DNA of 50,196 nucleotides from Bacteroidaceae bacterium (lineage in GTDB: Bacteria > Bacteroidota > Bacteroidia > Bacteroidales > Bacteroidaceae). The DNA is taken from positions 1 to 50,196 of the forward strand of contig JAFUVE010000077.1 in NCBI GenBank assembly GCA_017483765.1, in the 5' to 3' direction. The position numbers were made by a program, and so were the translations under genes. Below the pieces are notes generated by a model. The model was given only the letters and a program-made list of their open reading frames with translations. It searched no databases and was not told where the DNA came from. Positions 6,500-16,800 of the stretch are shown here, piece by piece (the stretch's first letter is position 1; each line of letters starts with the position of its first letter).

Positions 6500-9004
6500 A
6501 TGGCACATCATCATCACCATAGACACTACAGTCACGGAAACTACAAAAAGAAGACATCATTCTGGAGCTGGTACTGGGATCAGTACCGAGGACGATGGTA
6601 TCAGAGGATCATCACGCCCATCGCCACATTCTTCATTCTTTTCTTCCTCTTTATGGCGGCGGTCGACGTCAACTTCCTCTGGCTATTCGGTAAGTCGCCG
6701 TCTCTCAGCGAACTCGAAAACTCTAAATACAGCGAGGCATCCCTCATCTACAGCAGCGACAACGTACTCATCGGAAAATATTTCACCGAGAACAGAACTG
6801 CAGTGCCATACGAGGATATCTCACCTTATGTCGTGCAGGCGCTCATCAGCACCGAGGACGAGCGCTTCTACCATCATAACGGAGTTGACTATCAGGGTAT
6901 TCTTGGTGCCATCAAGGACATCGTAAAGGGTAACCCCCGCGGAGCCAGCACCATCACACAGCAGCTGGCGAAAAACATGTTCAAGATGAGGCTCGAGAAG
7001 AACACCAACGGACTCCTGTGCAAGGTGCCGGTGCTCAAGACCCTCATCATGAAGGCCAAGGAATGGAATATGGCATACAAGATAGAGAATATGTACACCA
7101 AGAAGGAAATCCTCACACTCTATCTCAACACCGTGGATTTCGGCAGCAACGCATACGGAATCAAGACCGCAGCCAAGACCTACTTCAATGCAAAACCGAA
7201 AGAACTCACCATCGAGCAGGCGGCCACCCTCATCGGACTCCTTAAGGCTACGACCATGTACAACCCCATGATCAACCCCGACAACAGCCGGCAGCGGCGC
7301 GACATCGTCATCGACAACATGTACCGGCACAACATGATATCCCTGTCTGAGGCGGAGGAAGCTAAGGCCAAGCCCATAGAACTGCACCTCAACATCGAGA
7401 ACGCATTCGACGGACAGGCGCAGTATTTCAGGGAGGCGGTCAAGGACTATCTCAGGGAATGGCTCGCATACAACGAATACAACCTCTATGAGGACGGGCT
7501 TAAAATCTATACCACCGTCGACACGCGAATGCAACGCTATGCGGAGCAGGCTGTGGCCAAGCAGATGAACTACCTGCAGGGACAGTTCGACAAGCACTGG
7601 AACGGACAGGCTCCTTGGAGAGACAAGAACGGACGTGTCATCAAGAACTTCATCGAAAACGTGGCAAAGCAGTCCACTTACTACAAGGAACTGCAAGCCA
7701 GATATATGGACACGCCGGACTCCATCGACTACTACATGAACCTGCCGCATAAGGTGAAACTCTTCTCCTACACCGGAAGCAACCGCTCAGTGGAGAGAAC
7801 CATGTCGGCGATGGACTCTATCAGATATATGCTCAAATATCTGCATTGCGGATTCGTAGCCATGGAGCCCCAGTCAAGCCATGTCAAGGCATGGGTGGGC
7901 GACGTCGATTTCTCTACTTGGAAATACGACAAGGTCAGGTCACCACGACAGCCGGGATCAACGTTCAAGCTCTTTGTCTACGGAGCGGCTTTCGAACTCC
8001 TCGGACTCGTGCCGATGGACCGCAGGATCGACACCGCGAAACCAATCAAATACAAAGACTCTAACAACCACACAAACACATGGAGGGTCAGAAACTCGGG
8101 AGGACACAGCAGCGAGCAGCAGGTAACACTTAGGACGGCTTTCGCCAAGTCCATCAACACCATAGCGGCTAGGCTCGGACTCGAAGTCGGGACATCAAAC
8201 CTCATCACAATTGCGAAACGCATGGGAATCAAGTCCGTATTGGAGCCTACACCGGCCATCGCCCTCGGATCTTGCGAGGTGTCCCTCATCGACATGGTCG
8301 ACGCATATGCTTGTGTCATGAACGAAGGAATGCGTAGACCGCCGATTCTTGTCACTCGCATCGAGGACCGAGAAGGCAACGTCGTATACGATGCCGACAG
8401 GGATGTGGACCCCGCAGAGAAGGCCATTTCATACCGAACTTCGTATTTCCTACAGCAACTGCTGCTTGCCGGAACACACGACCAGGGGGGAACGTCAAGA
8501 CGTATTTGGCAGTTCGTCGACTCCACGAAGTGCGATGTGGGAGGAAAGACTGGAACCACTTCCAACTACTCCGACGCATGGTTCATCGGATGCACGCCGA
8601 ACCTCGTTGGTGGGGCGTGGATTGGTGGGGAATACCGAAGCATCCACTTCCGCAACGGCTCATTAGGGCAGGGGGCCAGGACATCGCTGCCTGTATTCGG
8701 GTATTTCATGAGCAAGGTGCTTGCGGACTCCGATCTCTCTCAATATCGGGCTCGATTCAAACCGCCACGCAACTTCATCGCGCCATCCTCGTACTCCAAC
8801 TACACTCCGCCAACCCGTGAAGATCTCGGCGACTATTACGACGACCCACAACCCTCTCACACTCCTCAGCCACCTACTCCTCAGTACCGTCCCGACACCA
8901 CCAGACGGCGCCAACCACAGCAGGACATCTCTCAGGGTATCGACGTCGGAAACGCAGAGGAGCAGCAACCTGTCGAAACACAAGTGGAAGAAGATTTCTT
9001 CTAA
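6500..9004 (+). CDS. mrcA: Class A penicillin-binding protein 1A
   Basis: This 834-residue bifunctional peptidoglycan glycosyltransferase and D,D-transpeptidase builds and crosslinks the cell wall in the periplasm. The N-terminus is cytoplasmic and His-rich (MAHHHHHRHYSHGNYKKK), followed by a membrane anchor at about 36-62. The GT51 domain shows the catalytic STEDERFYHHNGVD near residue 118 and GASTITQQLAKN. The transpeptidase domain has the SxxK motif (GSTFK, near 487), SxN (KSINT) and KTGTTSNYSDAW. A Pro/Gln-rich tail of about 80 residues ends the protein. The length is typical for Bacteroidetes PBP1A. The start is fixed by a promoter 34 bp upstream. It appears to be monocistronic. Confidence 0.95.
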   Translation: MAHHHHHRHYSHGNYKKKTSFWSWYWDQYRGRWYQRIITPIATFFILFFLFMAAVDVNFLWLFGKSPSLSELENSKYSEASLIYSSDNVLIGKYFTENRTAVPYEDISPYVVQALISTEDERFYHHNGVDYQGILGAIKDIVKGNPRGASTITQQLAKNMFKMRLEKNTNGLLCKVPVLKTLIMKAKEWNMAYKIENMYTKKEILTLYLNTVDFGSNAYGIKTAAKTYFNAKPKELTIEQAATLIGLLKATTMYNPMINPDNSRQRRDIVIDNMYRHNMISLSEAEEAKAKPIELHLNIENAFDGQAQYFREAVKDYLREWLAYNEYNLYEDGLKIYTTVDTRMQRYAEQAVAKQMNYLQGQFDKHWNGQAPWRDKNGRVIKNFIENVAKQSTYYKELQARYMDTPDSIDYYMNLPHKVKLFSYTGSNRSVERTMSAMDSIRYMLKYLHCGFVAMEPQSSHVKAWVGDVDFSTWKYDKVRSPRQPGSTFKLFVYGAAFELLGLVPMDRRIDTAKPIKYKDSNNHTNTWRVRNSGGHSSEQQVTLRTAFAKSINTIAARLGLEVGTSNLITIAKRMGIKSVLEPTPAIALGSCEVSLIDMVDAYACVMNEGMRRPPILVTRIEDREGNVVYDADRDVDPAEKAISYRTSYFLQQLLLAGTHDQGGTSRRIWQFVDSTKCDVGGKTGTTSNYSDAWFIGCTPNLVGGAWIGGEYRSIHFRNGSLGQGARTSLPVFGYFMSKVLADSDLSQYRARFKPPRNFIAPSSYSNYTPPTREDLGDYYDDPQPSHTPQPPTPQYRPDTTRRRQPQQDISQGIDVGNAEEQQPVETQVEEDFF

Positions 9005-9051
9005 ACCCTCGAAACCTCGAAATCCTCAGTCCGCATGGCCTCTTTAAACTT

Positions 9052-9330
9052 ATCTAAGCCTTGCGCCATCCAGTGTGGCAGAACTTTTGTCTCTTCCCCA
9101 CAAAGGCTCCCGGTGTCGGGTGTTCATCCGCATGGCCTCTCTTTATCTAAGCCTTGCGCCATCCAGTGTGGCAGGACTTTTGTCTCTTCCCCACAAAGGC
9201 TCCCGGTGTCGGGTGTTCATCCGCATGGCCTCTCTTTATCTAAGCCTTGCGCCATCCAGTGTGGCAGGACTTTTGTTTCGTCCCCACAAAGGCTCCCGGT
9301 GTCGGGTGCCCATCCGCATGGCCTCTTTAA
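9052..9330. repeat. Three tandem copies of a 93-bp repeat
   Basis: Units begin at 9052, 9145 and 9238, each with ATCTAAGCCTTGCGCCATCC, then CCCACAAAGGCTCCCGGTGT, and end in CATCCGCATGGCC. Because 93 is a multiple of three, the array is open in one frame, but it has no protein-like features and I do not call a gene. A fourth single copy lies at 24490-24564. The array fills the 357-bp gap between the PBP1A and helicase genes (9005-9361), with only a partial unit (9031-9051) and a leader tract otherwise. Confidence 0.9.
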
Positions 9331-9361
9331 ACTTTAAACATTCAACTTTAAACTAAAAACA
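9311..9361 (+). repeat. Dispersed leader tract directly before a start codon
   Basis: CATCCGCATGGCC is followed by TTTAAACTTTAAAC-type sequence and ends at the helicase ATG. Nearly the same tract precedes ruvA at 40007-40060, and related AACTCTCAACTCTAAACTA tracts precede the genes at 17384 and 24629. The shared position directly before start codons suggests a 5' leader function or a preferred insertion site. Confidence 0.55.
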
Positions 9362-11386
9362 ATGGACCTCGACAACCCGCAGTTGAAGGATGCACTCAAC
9401 GTCATCCAGTTCACCAACAACTCGCTCTTCCTGACAGGAAAGGCGGGAACGGGGAAGTCCACTTTGCTAAAATACATCTGCGAAAACACGAAAAAGGAGC
9501 ATGTGGTGCTTGCGCCAACTGGCATCGCTGCCATCAACGTCGGGGGTGCAACCCTACACAGTTTCTTCAAACTCCCTTTCCACCCACTCACCCCTGACGA
9601 CCCCAATTACTCCACCATCACAAAACTTCGCAGCTTCCTCAAATACAACAAGGAGCACGTCAAACTCATCAAACGACTGGAGCTGGTCATCATCGACGAG
9701 ATTTCCATGGTCAGGGCCGACATCATCGACTTTGTCGACCGTATCCTACGCGTCTATTCGGGGAACATGAGGTTGCCGTTCGGGGGAAAGCAGATGCTCT
9801 TCGTGGGGGATGTCTTCCAGCTGGAGCCGGTCGTCACACGAGACGAACGGGCCATCATCAGCCGCTTCTATGAGTCTCCCTATTTCTTCTCCGCACATGT
9901 CTTCCGGCAGATGCAGCTTGTGTCTGTAGAGCTGACAAAGGTCTACCGCCAGTCCGACAACGCTTTCATCGGCATACTCGACCACATACGCAAGAACCAA
10001 ATCTCAAACGCGGACTTGCAACTGCTCGACATGAGGGTGGACACGCAACTCAATTCCGGACAGGACGTCACCGACAACTTCACCATCACACTGGCTACGC
10101 GACGGGATGTGGTGGACGAAATCAACATGCGTAACCTCAACGCCATACAGTCGGACATTTTCTCATTCAAAGGGGTGATCGAGGGAGACTTCCCGGAGAA
10201 TTCACTGCCTACGGCGCTCAACCTCGAACTCAAGGTGGGAGCACAGGTCATATTCGTCAAGAACGACATGGACAAACGCTGGGTCAACGGAACCATCGGC
10301 GTGATTGAGGGCGTCGACATCGAAGGAAAATGTATCTATGTGGTTACCGACGATGGAGAGCACTACGATGTGTTCCCGGAGCAGTGGGAGAACGTGAAAT
10401 ACAAATACAATGAGCAGGAGAAGAAAATCGAAGAGGACCTTCTGGGCACATTCACTCAGTTCCCCCTCAAGCTGGCATGGGCCATCACAATACACAAGAG
10501 CCAGGGACTCACGTTCAGCAAGGTGAATATCGACCTCACGGGAGGGGCATTCGTCGGCGGACAGACATACGTCGCGCTCAGCAGGTGCCGCTCGCTCGAC
10601 GGAATCAAACTCAAGCAGCCGGTCAGGAGGACCGACATCTTCGTCAACCCCTTTGTCGTCAGTTTCGCCAAGACGTTCAACGACAACATGGCCTTGCATA
10701 ACGCGCTCAGAATCGCTGAGGCGGACATCAGGTACAAGGAGGCGGCAGAGGCCTTCGACAGGGGTGACTTCCAGGCTTGCCTCGACCATTTCTTTGTCGC
10801 CATTCATGCCAGGTACGACATCGAGACACCGCTGGCAAGAAGATATATACGACGAAAACTCAACATCATCAACGAGAAGGAAAGGCAGGCGGAAGCCCTT
10901 CGAGAACAGATTGACACCCTCAAGGACGAGATGAGAAAGAAAGACAAGATGCTGGCCGATCTGGCGAAGGAATATGTGCAGATGGGCGACGAGTGTGTGG
11001 AGCTGGAGAGCGAGCAGGCGGCACTGGCAAACTACGAAAAGGCCATACGGATCTCGCCGTCGTCCACCGACGCCATGGTGGGAAAGGCAAGGGTCCTCCT
11101 TTCACAGCGGCAGCTCAGAAAAGCACTGGCAACGCTCAACAAAGCACTCAAAATCAAACCGCACAAATTCAACATCATCTACTGGCATGCCAAGACCCTG
11201 TTTGCCATGAACAAACTTGAAGAGGCGGCAAGCGACCTCGAGCGCTGTACGTCTCTCAAGCCTGACAACATCCCCGCACACGAACTCTACGGCGATGTGC
11301 TCACCGCGGCGGGCGACGACGGCAATGCGGCCATCCAATATGCCATAGCCGACCAGCTCAAGAAAAAAAAGAAAGAAGCAGAATAA
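9362..11386 (+). CDS. Pif1/RecD2-like helicase with C-terminal TPR domain
   Basis: The 674-residue product begins with a superfamily 1B helicase domain. Walker A is GKAGTGKS near residue 28, followed by APTGIAAINVGGATLHSFF (motif Ia), Walker B VIIDEISMVRAD, QLEPV, and the C-terminal TIHKSQGLTF and YVALSRC motifs. This pattern belongs to Pif1-like ATP-dependent 5'-3' DNA helicases. After about residue 480 comes a helical and coiled-coil stretch (NEKERQAEALREQIDTLKDE). Tetratricopeptide repeats follow at about 545-665 (NYEKAIRISPSSTDAMVGKA, LATLNKALKIKP). The fusion suggests recruitment by a protein partner. The gene ends in a Lys-rich tail, and a TCCCATCA minisatellite follows. Confidence 0.88.
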   Translation: MDLDNPQLKDALNVIQFTNNSLFLTGKAGTGKSTLLKYICENTKKEHVVLAPTGIAAINVGGATLHSFFKLPFHPLTPDDPNYSTITKLRSFLKYNKEHVKLIKRLELVIIDEISMVRADIIDFVDRILRVYSGNMRLPFGGKQMLFVGDVFQLEPVVTRDERAIISRFYESPYFFSAHVFRQMQLVSVELTKVYRQSDNAFIGILDHIRKNQISNADLQLLDMRVDTQLNSGQDVTDNFTITLATRRDVVDEINMRNLNAIQSDIFSFKGVIEGDFPENSLPTALNLELKVGAQVIFVKNDMDKRWVNGTIGVIEGVDIEGKCIYVVTDDGEHYDVFPEQWENVKYKYNEQEKKIEEDLLGTFTQFPLKLAWAITIHKSQGLTFSKVNIDLTGGAFVGGQTYVALSRCRSLDGIKLKQPVRRTDIFVNPFVVSFAKTFNDNMALHNALRIAEADIRYKEAAEAFDRGDFQACLDHFFVAIHARYDIETPLARRYIRRKLNIINEKERQAEALREQIDTLKDEMRKKDKMLADLAKEYVQMGDECVELESEQAALANYEKAIRISPSSTDAMVGKARVLLSQRQLRKALATLNKALKIKPHKFNIIYWHAKTLFAMNKLEEAASDLERCTSLKPDNIPAHELYGDVLTAAGDDGNAAIQYAIADQLKKKKKEAE

Positions 11387-11520
11387 TCCCCATCCCTCCC
11401 ATCAATTCCCATCACCTCCCATCAATTCCCATCCCTCCCATCAATTCCCATCACCTCCCATCAATTCCCATCCCTCCCATCAATTCCCATCAACTCCCAT
11501 CAATTCCCATAACCTCCCAT
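11387..11520. repeat. TCCCATCAATT minisatellite
   Basis: The whole gap between the helicase stop and the esterase start consists of degenerate tandem copies of TCCCATCAATTCCCATC(C/A) with occasional CACC or CCTCC changes. It is pyrimidine-rich on this strand. There are no spacers, so it is not a CRISPR. It may vary in length by slippage and lies directly upstream of the esterase start. Confidence 0.85.
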
Positions 11521-11524
11521 AACA

Positions 11525-12847
11525 ATGATGAAAAAAATCTTTATCTCCTGCGCTTTATCCTTTATTTTTGCACTTCATGTCTCCGCGCAGAAATTCCAAC
11601 AAGAATTTGGTAATCCACGTAAGAATTACGTAGAGTCCGTCGCCATGACCGATCAAGCGGATTCTTGCTATCATGTAGGGCAGCCTGCCACGCTTAAGAT
11701 CATGGCAAAAGAGGGTGGTCGACCGCTCAATGGGGTGATGCTGCGTTACAAGACCGGACCTGAGATGTTCCTGCCCGAACAGTTCGACTCAGTGCCTTTT
11801 GTCGCTGGAACCGCCGTCATCCCGATGGGGACGATGACAGAACCGGGATTCCTCGCTTGCCAATATGAGTTTATGGCTGGAGGTAAGAAGCAGACCGACC
11901 TCGTCAAGCTGGCATTCGACCCTACTCGGATTCGCTCTTTTTCCGATAACCCTAAAGACTTCGACCAATTCTGGAAAAAAGCTTTGGAGGAGGCAAGAAA
12001 ACAACCGCTGGAACCGCAATATTTCGATGTGCCCGACGCCACGGACGATAAGCTCGAAACTAAACTCGTCCGTCTGCATGTGGGAAAGAACAAATGGATT
12101 TACGGCTATCTCACCCGGCCGCTCGACGGAAAGAAACATCCGGTCGTGCTGGTGCCGCCCGGAGCGGGAAGCGGCAAAATCTCGCCTTCGGATTATTTCT
12201 CAAAGAAGGGTTTTGTCTATCTCAAGATCGAAATTCACGACAATGACCAGCGTCTGCCCGACAATGAATACAATCTGATGCGACAGCAAAAATGTGATGG
12301 TTATATGAGGCGCGGTATGGAGTCGAAGGACTCATATTATTATAAGGATGTATATGTGGGATGTGCAAGGGCGGTGGATTTCCTTTGCTCTCTGCCTGAT
12401 TGGGACGGACGTAACGTCATCGTGACCGGAGGGTCACAGGGGGGAGCACTCACCATCGTCACTGCGGCGCTCAACGAGAAGGTCACGCTCTGCGCGCCGT
12501 TCTATCCTGCGCTCTGCGACCTCACTGGATTTCTCCATCACAGGGCGGGGGGATGGCCCAAGTTCTTCACCTCTTTCTATAAGGACGGACGCATCGACAT
12601 TCCCCAGGAACAAGCGGTCAACACGCTGCAATATTTCGATGTCGTCAATTTTGCGCGTAGACTCAACGTTCCGGTATTCTGTTCATGGGGATACAGCGAC
12701 GACACCTGCTCTCCTACATCTGTCTGGGCGGCTTGGAACGAAATCTCAGCTCCTAAGGTCTGCGACATCACGCCCACAAGCGCCCACTGGCGCTTTGCAG
12801 AAAGCCAGGACAAATGCCTCCAATGGATGATGGACCACCTTAAGTAA
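11525..12847 (+). CDS. Secreted CE7-like acetyl xylan esterase (AXE1 family)
   Basis: The 440-residue secreted alpha/beta hydrolase has a signal peptide MMKKIFISCALSFIFALHVSAQ. A beta-rich N-terminal domain of about 110 residues precedes the CE7/AXE1 catalytic domain. The nucleophile Ser lies in GGSQGG (about residue 302), with a candidate acid in GYSDDTCSP (about 392) and His in SAHWRF (about 421). CE7 enzymes remove acetyl groups from xylan, mannan or sugar oligomers. Its place next to a SusCD locus supports a role in deacetylating imported or surface-bound glycan. ATG 11525 or 11528 could be the start. It is convergent with the HD-domain gene. Confidence 0.85.
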   Translation: MMKKIFISCALSFIFALHVSAQKFQQEFGNPRKNYVESVAMTDQADSCYHVGQPATLKIMAKEGGRPLNGVMLRYKTGPEMFLPEQFDSVPFVAGTAVIPMGTMTEPGFLACQYEFMAGGKKQTDLVKLAFDPTRIRSFSDNPKDFDQFWKKALEEARKQPLEPQYFDVPDATDDKLETKLVRLHVGKNKWIYGYLTRPLDGKKHPVVLVPPGAGSGKISPSDYFSKKGFVYLKIEIHDNDQRLPDNEYNLMRQQKCDGYMRRGMESKDSYYYKDVYVGCARAVDFLCSLPDWDGRNVIVTGGSQGGALTIVTAALNEKVTLCAPFYPALCDLTGFLHHRAGGWPKFFTSFYKDGRIDIPQEQAVNTLQYFDVVNFARRLNVPVFCSWGYSDDTCSPTSVWAAWNEISAPKVCDITPTSAHWRFAESQDKCLQWMMDHLK

Positions 12848-13190
12848 CTGCAAATTTTTTTCCACAAAAGCCACCGAAACACTCTCGGTTTTAACTCCCG
12901 CCTCTCTGCGTTACGCTCCCCAATCGCAAGTGCCATAGGAGCCGACGTCTCCAGGCGTCGGAAGCAGTAAGTTCTCAGGTTCGTAATTATCCTTCGGCTA
13001 TTTATAAAAAGAAATTTTCTTATTATTTTCTGCTGATTTTCTTCCCTAAGTAATAGTAAATAAATAACGTGCCTCACCTTCCAGTCGCCTGTAGGGCCAA
13101 AGTTTATATCTGTCCAAAAATTATGCCAGTCCCAGAGTTGTCTCCTATGCCGCAACATTGTTGCGGCCCCATGCCCGAGCATCAAAACCC
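12848..13190. other. Convergent intergenic region with two hairpins
   Basis: This gap separates the plus-strand esterase and a minus-strand gene. It contains CCGACG (12942-12947) with CGTCGG (12956-12961), and a perfect hairpin CCGCAACA-T-TGTTGCGG (13150-13166). Either could take part in termination, though neither has a clean T-run. I see no gene or RNA gene here. Confidence 0.45.
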
Positions 13191-13796
13191 TCAAAACATC
13201 CCCTTCAGCTCCTCTACCATCGCCTCTGGCACGCCCGTCTTCGCTCCTTTCGTGATGCTCTCCAGAAAATGCCCCAGCTCTTTCTCATATACACTTACCA
13301 TCGGACTGATGGGATAGAACAAGGTGCTGAACTTCATGTTAGCCAATCGGTCGCACATCTTCAAAAACGGGGCATGGGCTGTCTCTCTGATACCGGCATA
13401 GTAGGCCTCGCCGGCACGCTCTGCACGTGTGCGCCCTTTGTCGTTCGTCAGCGCATAAACCATCTCAGCTGCATCCACCACATGAATGTCACAGCCACAC
13501 TCCTTGTTCAACCGCTCAAATTCTGCCTTCACGTCGTTGTAGGTCATTCGCGCGTCCTCCATGCTGTCGTGGAAATAGACGGCGGCATAGAGTGTGTCGA
13601 ACTCGCTTGCATCTGTCAGCTCCTGATGGCCGTACTTGGTAAGGTAAGAGGCGGCCAGACGGAGATGAAAAGAGTAGGGGAGGTCCTTCTCATAATGCTG
13701 GTTCACTGAGGCATGAACTGCGCCCGCAGCATTCTCTATGGCGAGAACCTGCGGGCGGCGCAACTCATATAGGGATAAAAATTCTTGCAGTGTCAT
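13191..13796 (-). CDS. HD-domain phosphohydrolase related to SpoT/MESH1
   Basis: The product of about 201 residues carries the HD hydrolase pattern of the RelA/SpoT family: an early His (FHLRLAAS), YFHDSMEDARMTYNDVKAEF (the HD..ED element), ALTND, and CDRLANMKFS. Such metal-dependent domains hydrolyse (p)ppGpp in SpoT and MESH1. Here there is no synthetase, TGS or ACT domain, so a small alarmone or nucleotide hydrolase is a reasonable inference, not a certainty. The ATG at 13796 is preferred. A GTG at 13826 in the same frame overlaps the stop of the upstream gene. It sits 30 bp downstream of the GH128-like gene on the same strand and may be co-transcribed, although the functions look unrelated. 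Confidence 0.75.
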   Translation of the reverse strand: MTLQEFLSLYELRRPQVLAIENAAGAVHASVNQHYEKDLPYSFHLRLAASYLTKYGHQELTDASEFDTLYAAVYFHDSMEDARMTYNDVKAEFERLNKECGCDIHVVDAAEMVYALTNDKGRTRAERAGEAYYAGIRETAHAPFLKMCDRLANMKFSTLFYPISPMVSVYEKELGHFLESITKGAKTGVPEAMVEELKGMF

Positions 13797-13825
13797 AAAG
13801 CTTTTTACTGATGTGCAGATTGGCA

Positions 13826-16800
13826 CTATTTGCTTTTGGTCAACATCTCGATGGCTTCCTCTCCACCTACTATCCCGGAATTTCCACCACCGCTTTGGGG
13901 GGTGTCCTCGCCTGCATCCTCACCGTTGTCATCACCTGGGGTTTCACCACCGTCTTCGGAATCACTGTCACCGTTGGCGATGATGTTGATGATGGCCACG
14001 ATGTCGCTGATATCCACTTTCTCGTCGCTGTTCACGTCGGAATTGCGGTAGCTCGCCGTGCCGGCTATCTGGTTGATCACGGCCACAATGTCGCTGATGT
14101 CTACATTGCCGTCTTCGTTCACGTCACCCTTCTTCGCAACCACCTCTTCCTTCAAATTCATCTCGTGTTTGTCGTCGCCGATAAGGATTTTGCCACTGAT
14201 GCAAACCCAGGCAAGATCATCACGGTACGCCTCAAGGGTGGTGCCTACGGCCACGGTCTTCCCGTCTACGCTCAACGCATGGTCGAACACGCGGTTCACG
14301 GCTGTACCCGTCGTCCAGGTCGTGCCAGCGTCGTCTTTCTCGGTTCGGTCCGTACGACGAAGCATACACAGCGAAGGATAGTTGTTGGTCTGAAGCTGGG
14401 TCAGAACGGTGGGCTTGCTGAGATAGAGCTGCTCACTCGTCACGCCGCCTTCGGAGTCTGTGCTTGAAAGCTTGAAATAGTTGGTCTGCTGCGACGAACC
14501 GTATATCTGAGCGTCGGTGCCCTGGCCGGCTGCGATATAAAGGTCGTTCTCCTTGTCTATGGCACCGATGCCGGGGGTGATGGCGAAATATTGCATGTTC
14601 TTCACGGTGGGCTTCACGCCGGTGGATACCTCTGTGTAGACAATGTACTTGAAGCCGGTGTTCGTCACGTCGAACACACGCACACCAAAACCGGTGGTCT
14701 TGTAGATCGGCTGGCGGATTTCAGTCAGCACGACTGGAGTCACGCCTTCTGGGAACGGCACGTTGAATTTCACCTCGCCTACTTTGCTGCTCGTGCCTCC
14801 GTCGTTCGTCTCGGTCTTCACTTCGCCTACTTCGCACTGAAGGTCATTGCCGTCGTGGCCTTCGAAGGTATAGTTGCCTTCGTGAAGGGCCATAAACGGA
14901 ACTTCCTCGATTTTACTGATGCTGTTTGTGTTATCCTGCCATTGCAGGGGATAATATACGAAGTTTTTGATGGTCAGGGATTTGATAAAGTTGCTGGCGT
15001 AGAAACGGCTGTTCTTGTTGGTCAGCGTACCGATGAACAATTTGGGGGAGTCGCCACTGAACGGCTCGCTGAAAAGGACGGTTTCCTCGTCTGTGCTGGT
15101 AATCGACAGGCGGCCGTGCTGGAAGCTGTCGGTGCCTTGGGCGGGTGCCACGTTCACGGAAACTTCGTTCGTATAGTAAGAGGTGTTGTTCTGATACCAC
15201 ACACCGCGGATGCGGTAGACGTAAATGCCGGGCTCAGACACCGTGTCGGTATAGGCATAGGTGGCGCCGCTGGAGCTGTTCTTGTCTTTGGGACTGACCG
15301 TCCCGATGGACTTCCATACCACAGATCCCGGTACCTTGCATTGAACCTGAATCGAACTCATCAGGTCACCGTTCGGGTCATCCCAATTCAGCGTCACGGT
15401 GCCTTTCGTAGAAACATACTTGTCAGTCAGCACGCCCATCTCTTTGTAGGGAGGATTTTTGGGTATGTACTCATTGTCTGAGGTATAGCCCAGACCTGTG
15501 TCCATAGCTGCATAAACTTTGCCTAATTTGGTCAGAGAACCGCCTTCCACGATATGGCCTTTGCTCTCGCTGTTCCAATAGAAATAACGCTCTACACGGG
15601 GGTTCCTGTTCAGAGAGGCCAGGATGTCCGTCGTGTTGCTGATGATTTCCTGCTCTGTCCTGCCGTTGGAAAAGCACCCATTGCTGTTCCAGGAGGCACC
15701 CCAGATCCACTCGGATATCCAGATCGGACGACCTTTACCGTAGTTGCTGCTGTACCAGTTCAGGTTTCCTGAGTCGAAACCGCCGCTCCAGTAGCAGTGA
15801 AGGTCCAGGATGTCGCAGCGCCACCCACGGGCATCTATGGAGTCGATAAACTCTTTCAGGTGACTCATCGAGCCGTCATGCGACGACTCGGAGCACAAAC
15901 GCATGCCCGTACGCATCAGGTTCTCCCAGTTCTTAAGGACCGTGGCAACGTCCTGAGGATGGTCGTCAGCGGAGTTGCCGGGCTCGTTGTTGGTCTTCAT
16001 GTGGCAGGAATAGGTCTGGCTGCCGCAGGAGGAGGCACTTGGCCAGTCTTCGTAGATATGGTGGGGGATGCACTCCGTGTCGGGATAGCGGTTCTCGCCG
16101 TTGCCGAAAGAGTAGCAACCGGTCACATTCAGCGGGTCACATGAGCTGTAACGGGTGTCGTTTGCCAGACCGGCCTTGCCGTAGTTCTGCCATTTGAACA
16201 GACGGTAGGAAGAAATCTTCAAGTCCAATACGGCGGGAAGGCTGGCGATCTCAAGGTCGGCCTGGTCGGCGATGAAGCAACGGCTGTAACCCCAACCGCC
16301 AAGACCTATGGCAAACGTCACCATATAACCGCGTTTCAACTTGAAGGAGCGGATCTGGTTGTTCAGCGTCGATGCGTTCAGGCTCTTCATAAAGCCGCCA
16401 CTGCTCCCTTCGCTGTAATTCGTGCATTCATCGCCTTGGAAATTGGGCTCGGTATAGCAGCTCAACGGACGGAAGTTCTTGTCGTAAGGGAAGATAATCG
16501 CGCCGTTGTTGTACATCTTCACCTGGCAGTTCACGTCGTTTTGGGCTTTCTCGCCTGCTATGTAGATGTGACCCATCCATTTGCTGATCACGCGGCTCGG
16601 CTTCACGTTGCTGATGCGAACAACGGCATGATCCTTGTTCACGATGTTCACGCTGCCGGCGGTCGTGAATGGGGTGCTGTTTGTGATTACGTAGTCCACG
16701 TCTTCGGTCAGCTCTACTGAGCCGGTCACCTGGTCTACGGTTGTTTCACTGTTGGCGGCTGCCAACGGAAGAAACAATGCCGTGCTGATCCACAGCATGA

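Noticed and set aside
9052-9330. CRISPR array
   Set aside because: Units are contiguous 93-bp copies with no unique spacers and no cas genes nearby. The same holds for 11387-11520.
9035-9356. Long open frames in the 93-bp tandem array
   Set aside because: The frames exist because the unit is a multiple of three; there is no domain, start signal or signal peptide.
13191-13826. GTG 13826 as start of the HD-domain protein
   Set aside because: It would overlap the upstream stop and add ten residues unlike the family; ATG 13796 is preferred.
14591-15481. A 296-codon plus-strand ORF opposite the GH128-like gene
   Set aside because: It lies fully within a signal-peptide-bearing gene with recognised domains and shows no family of its own.
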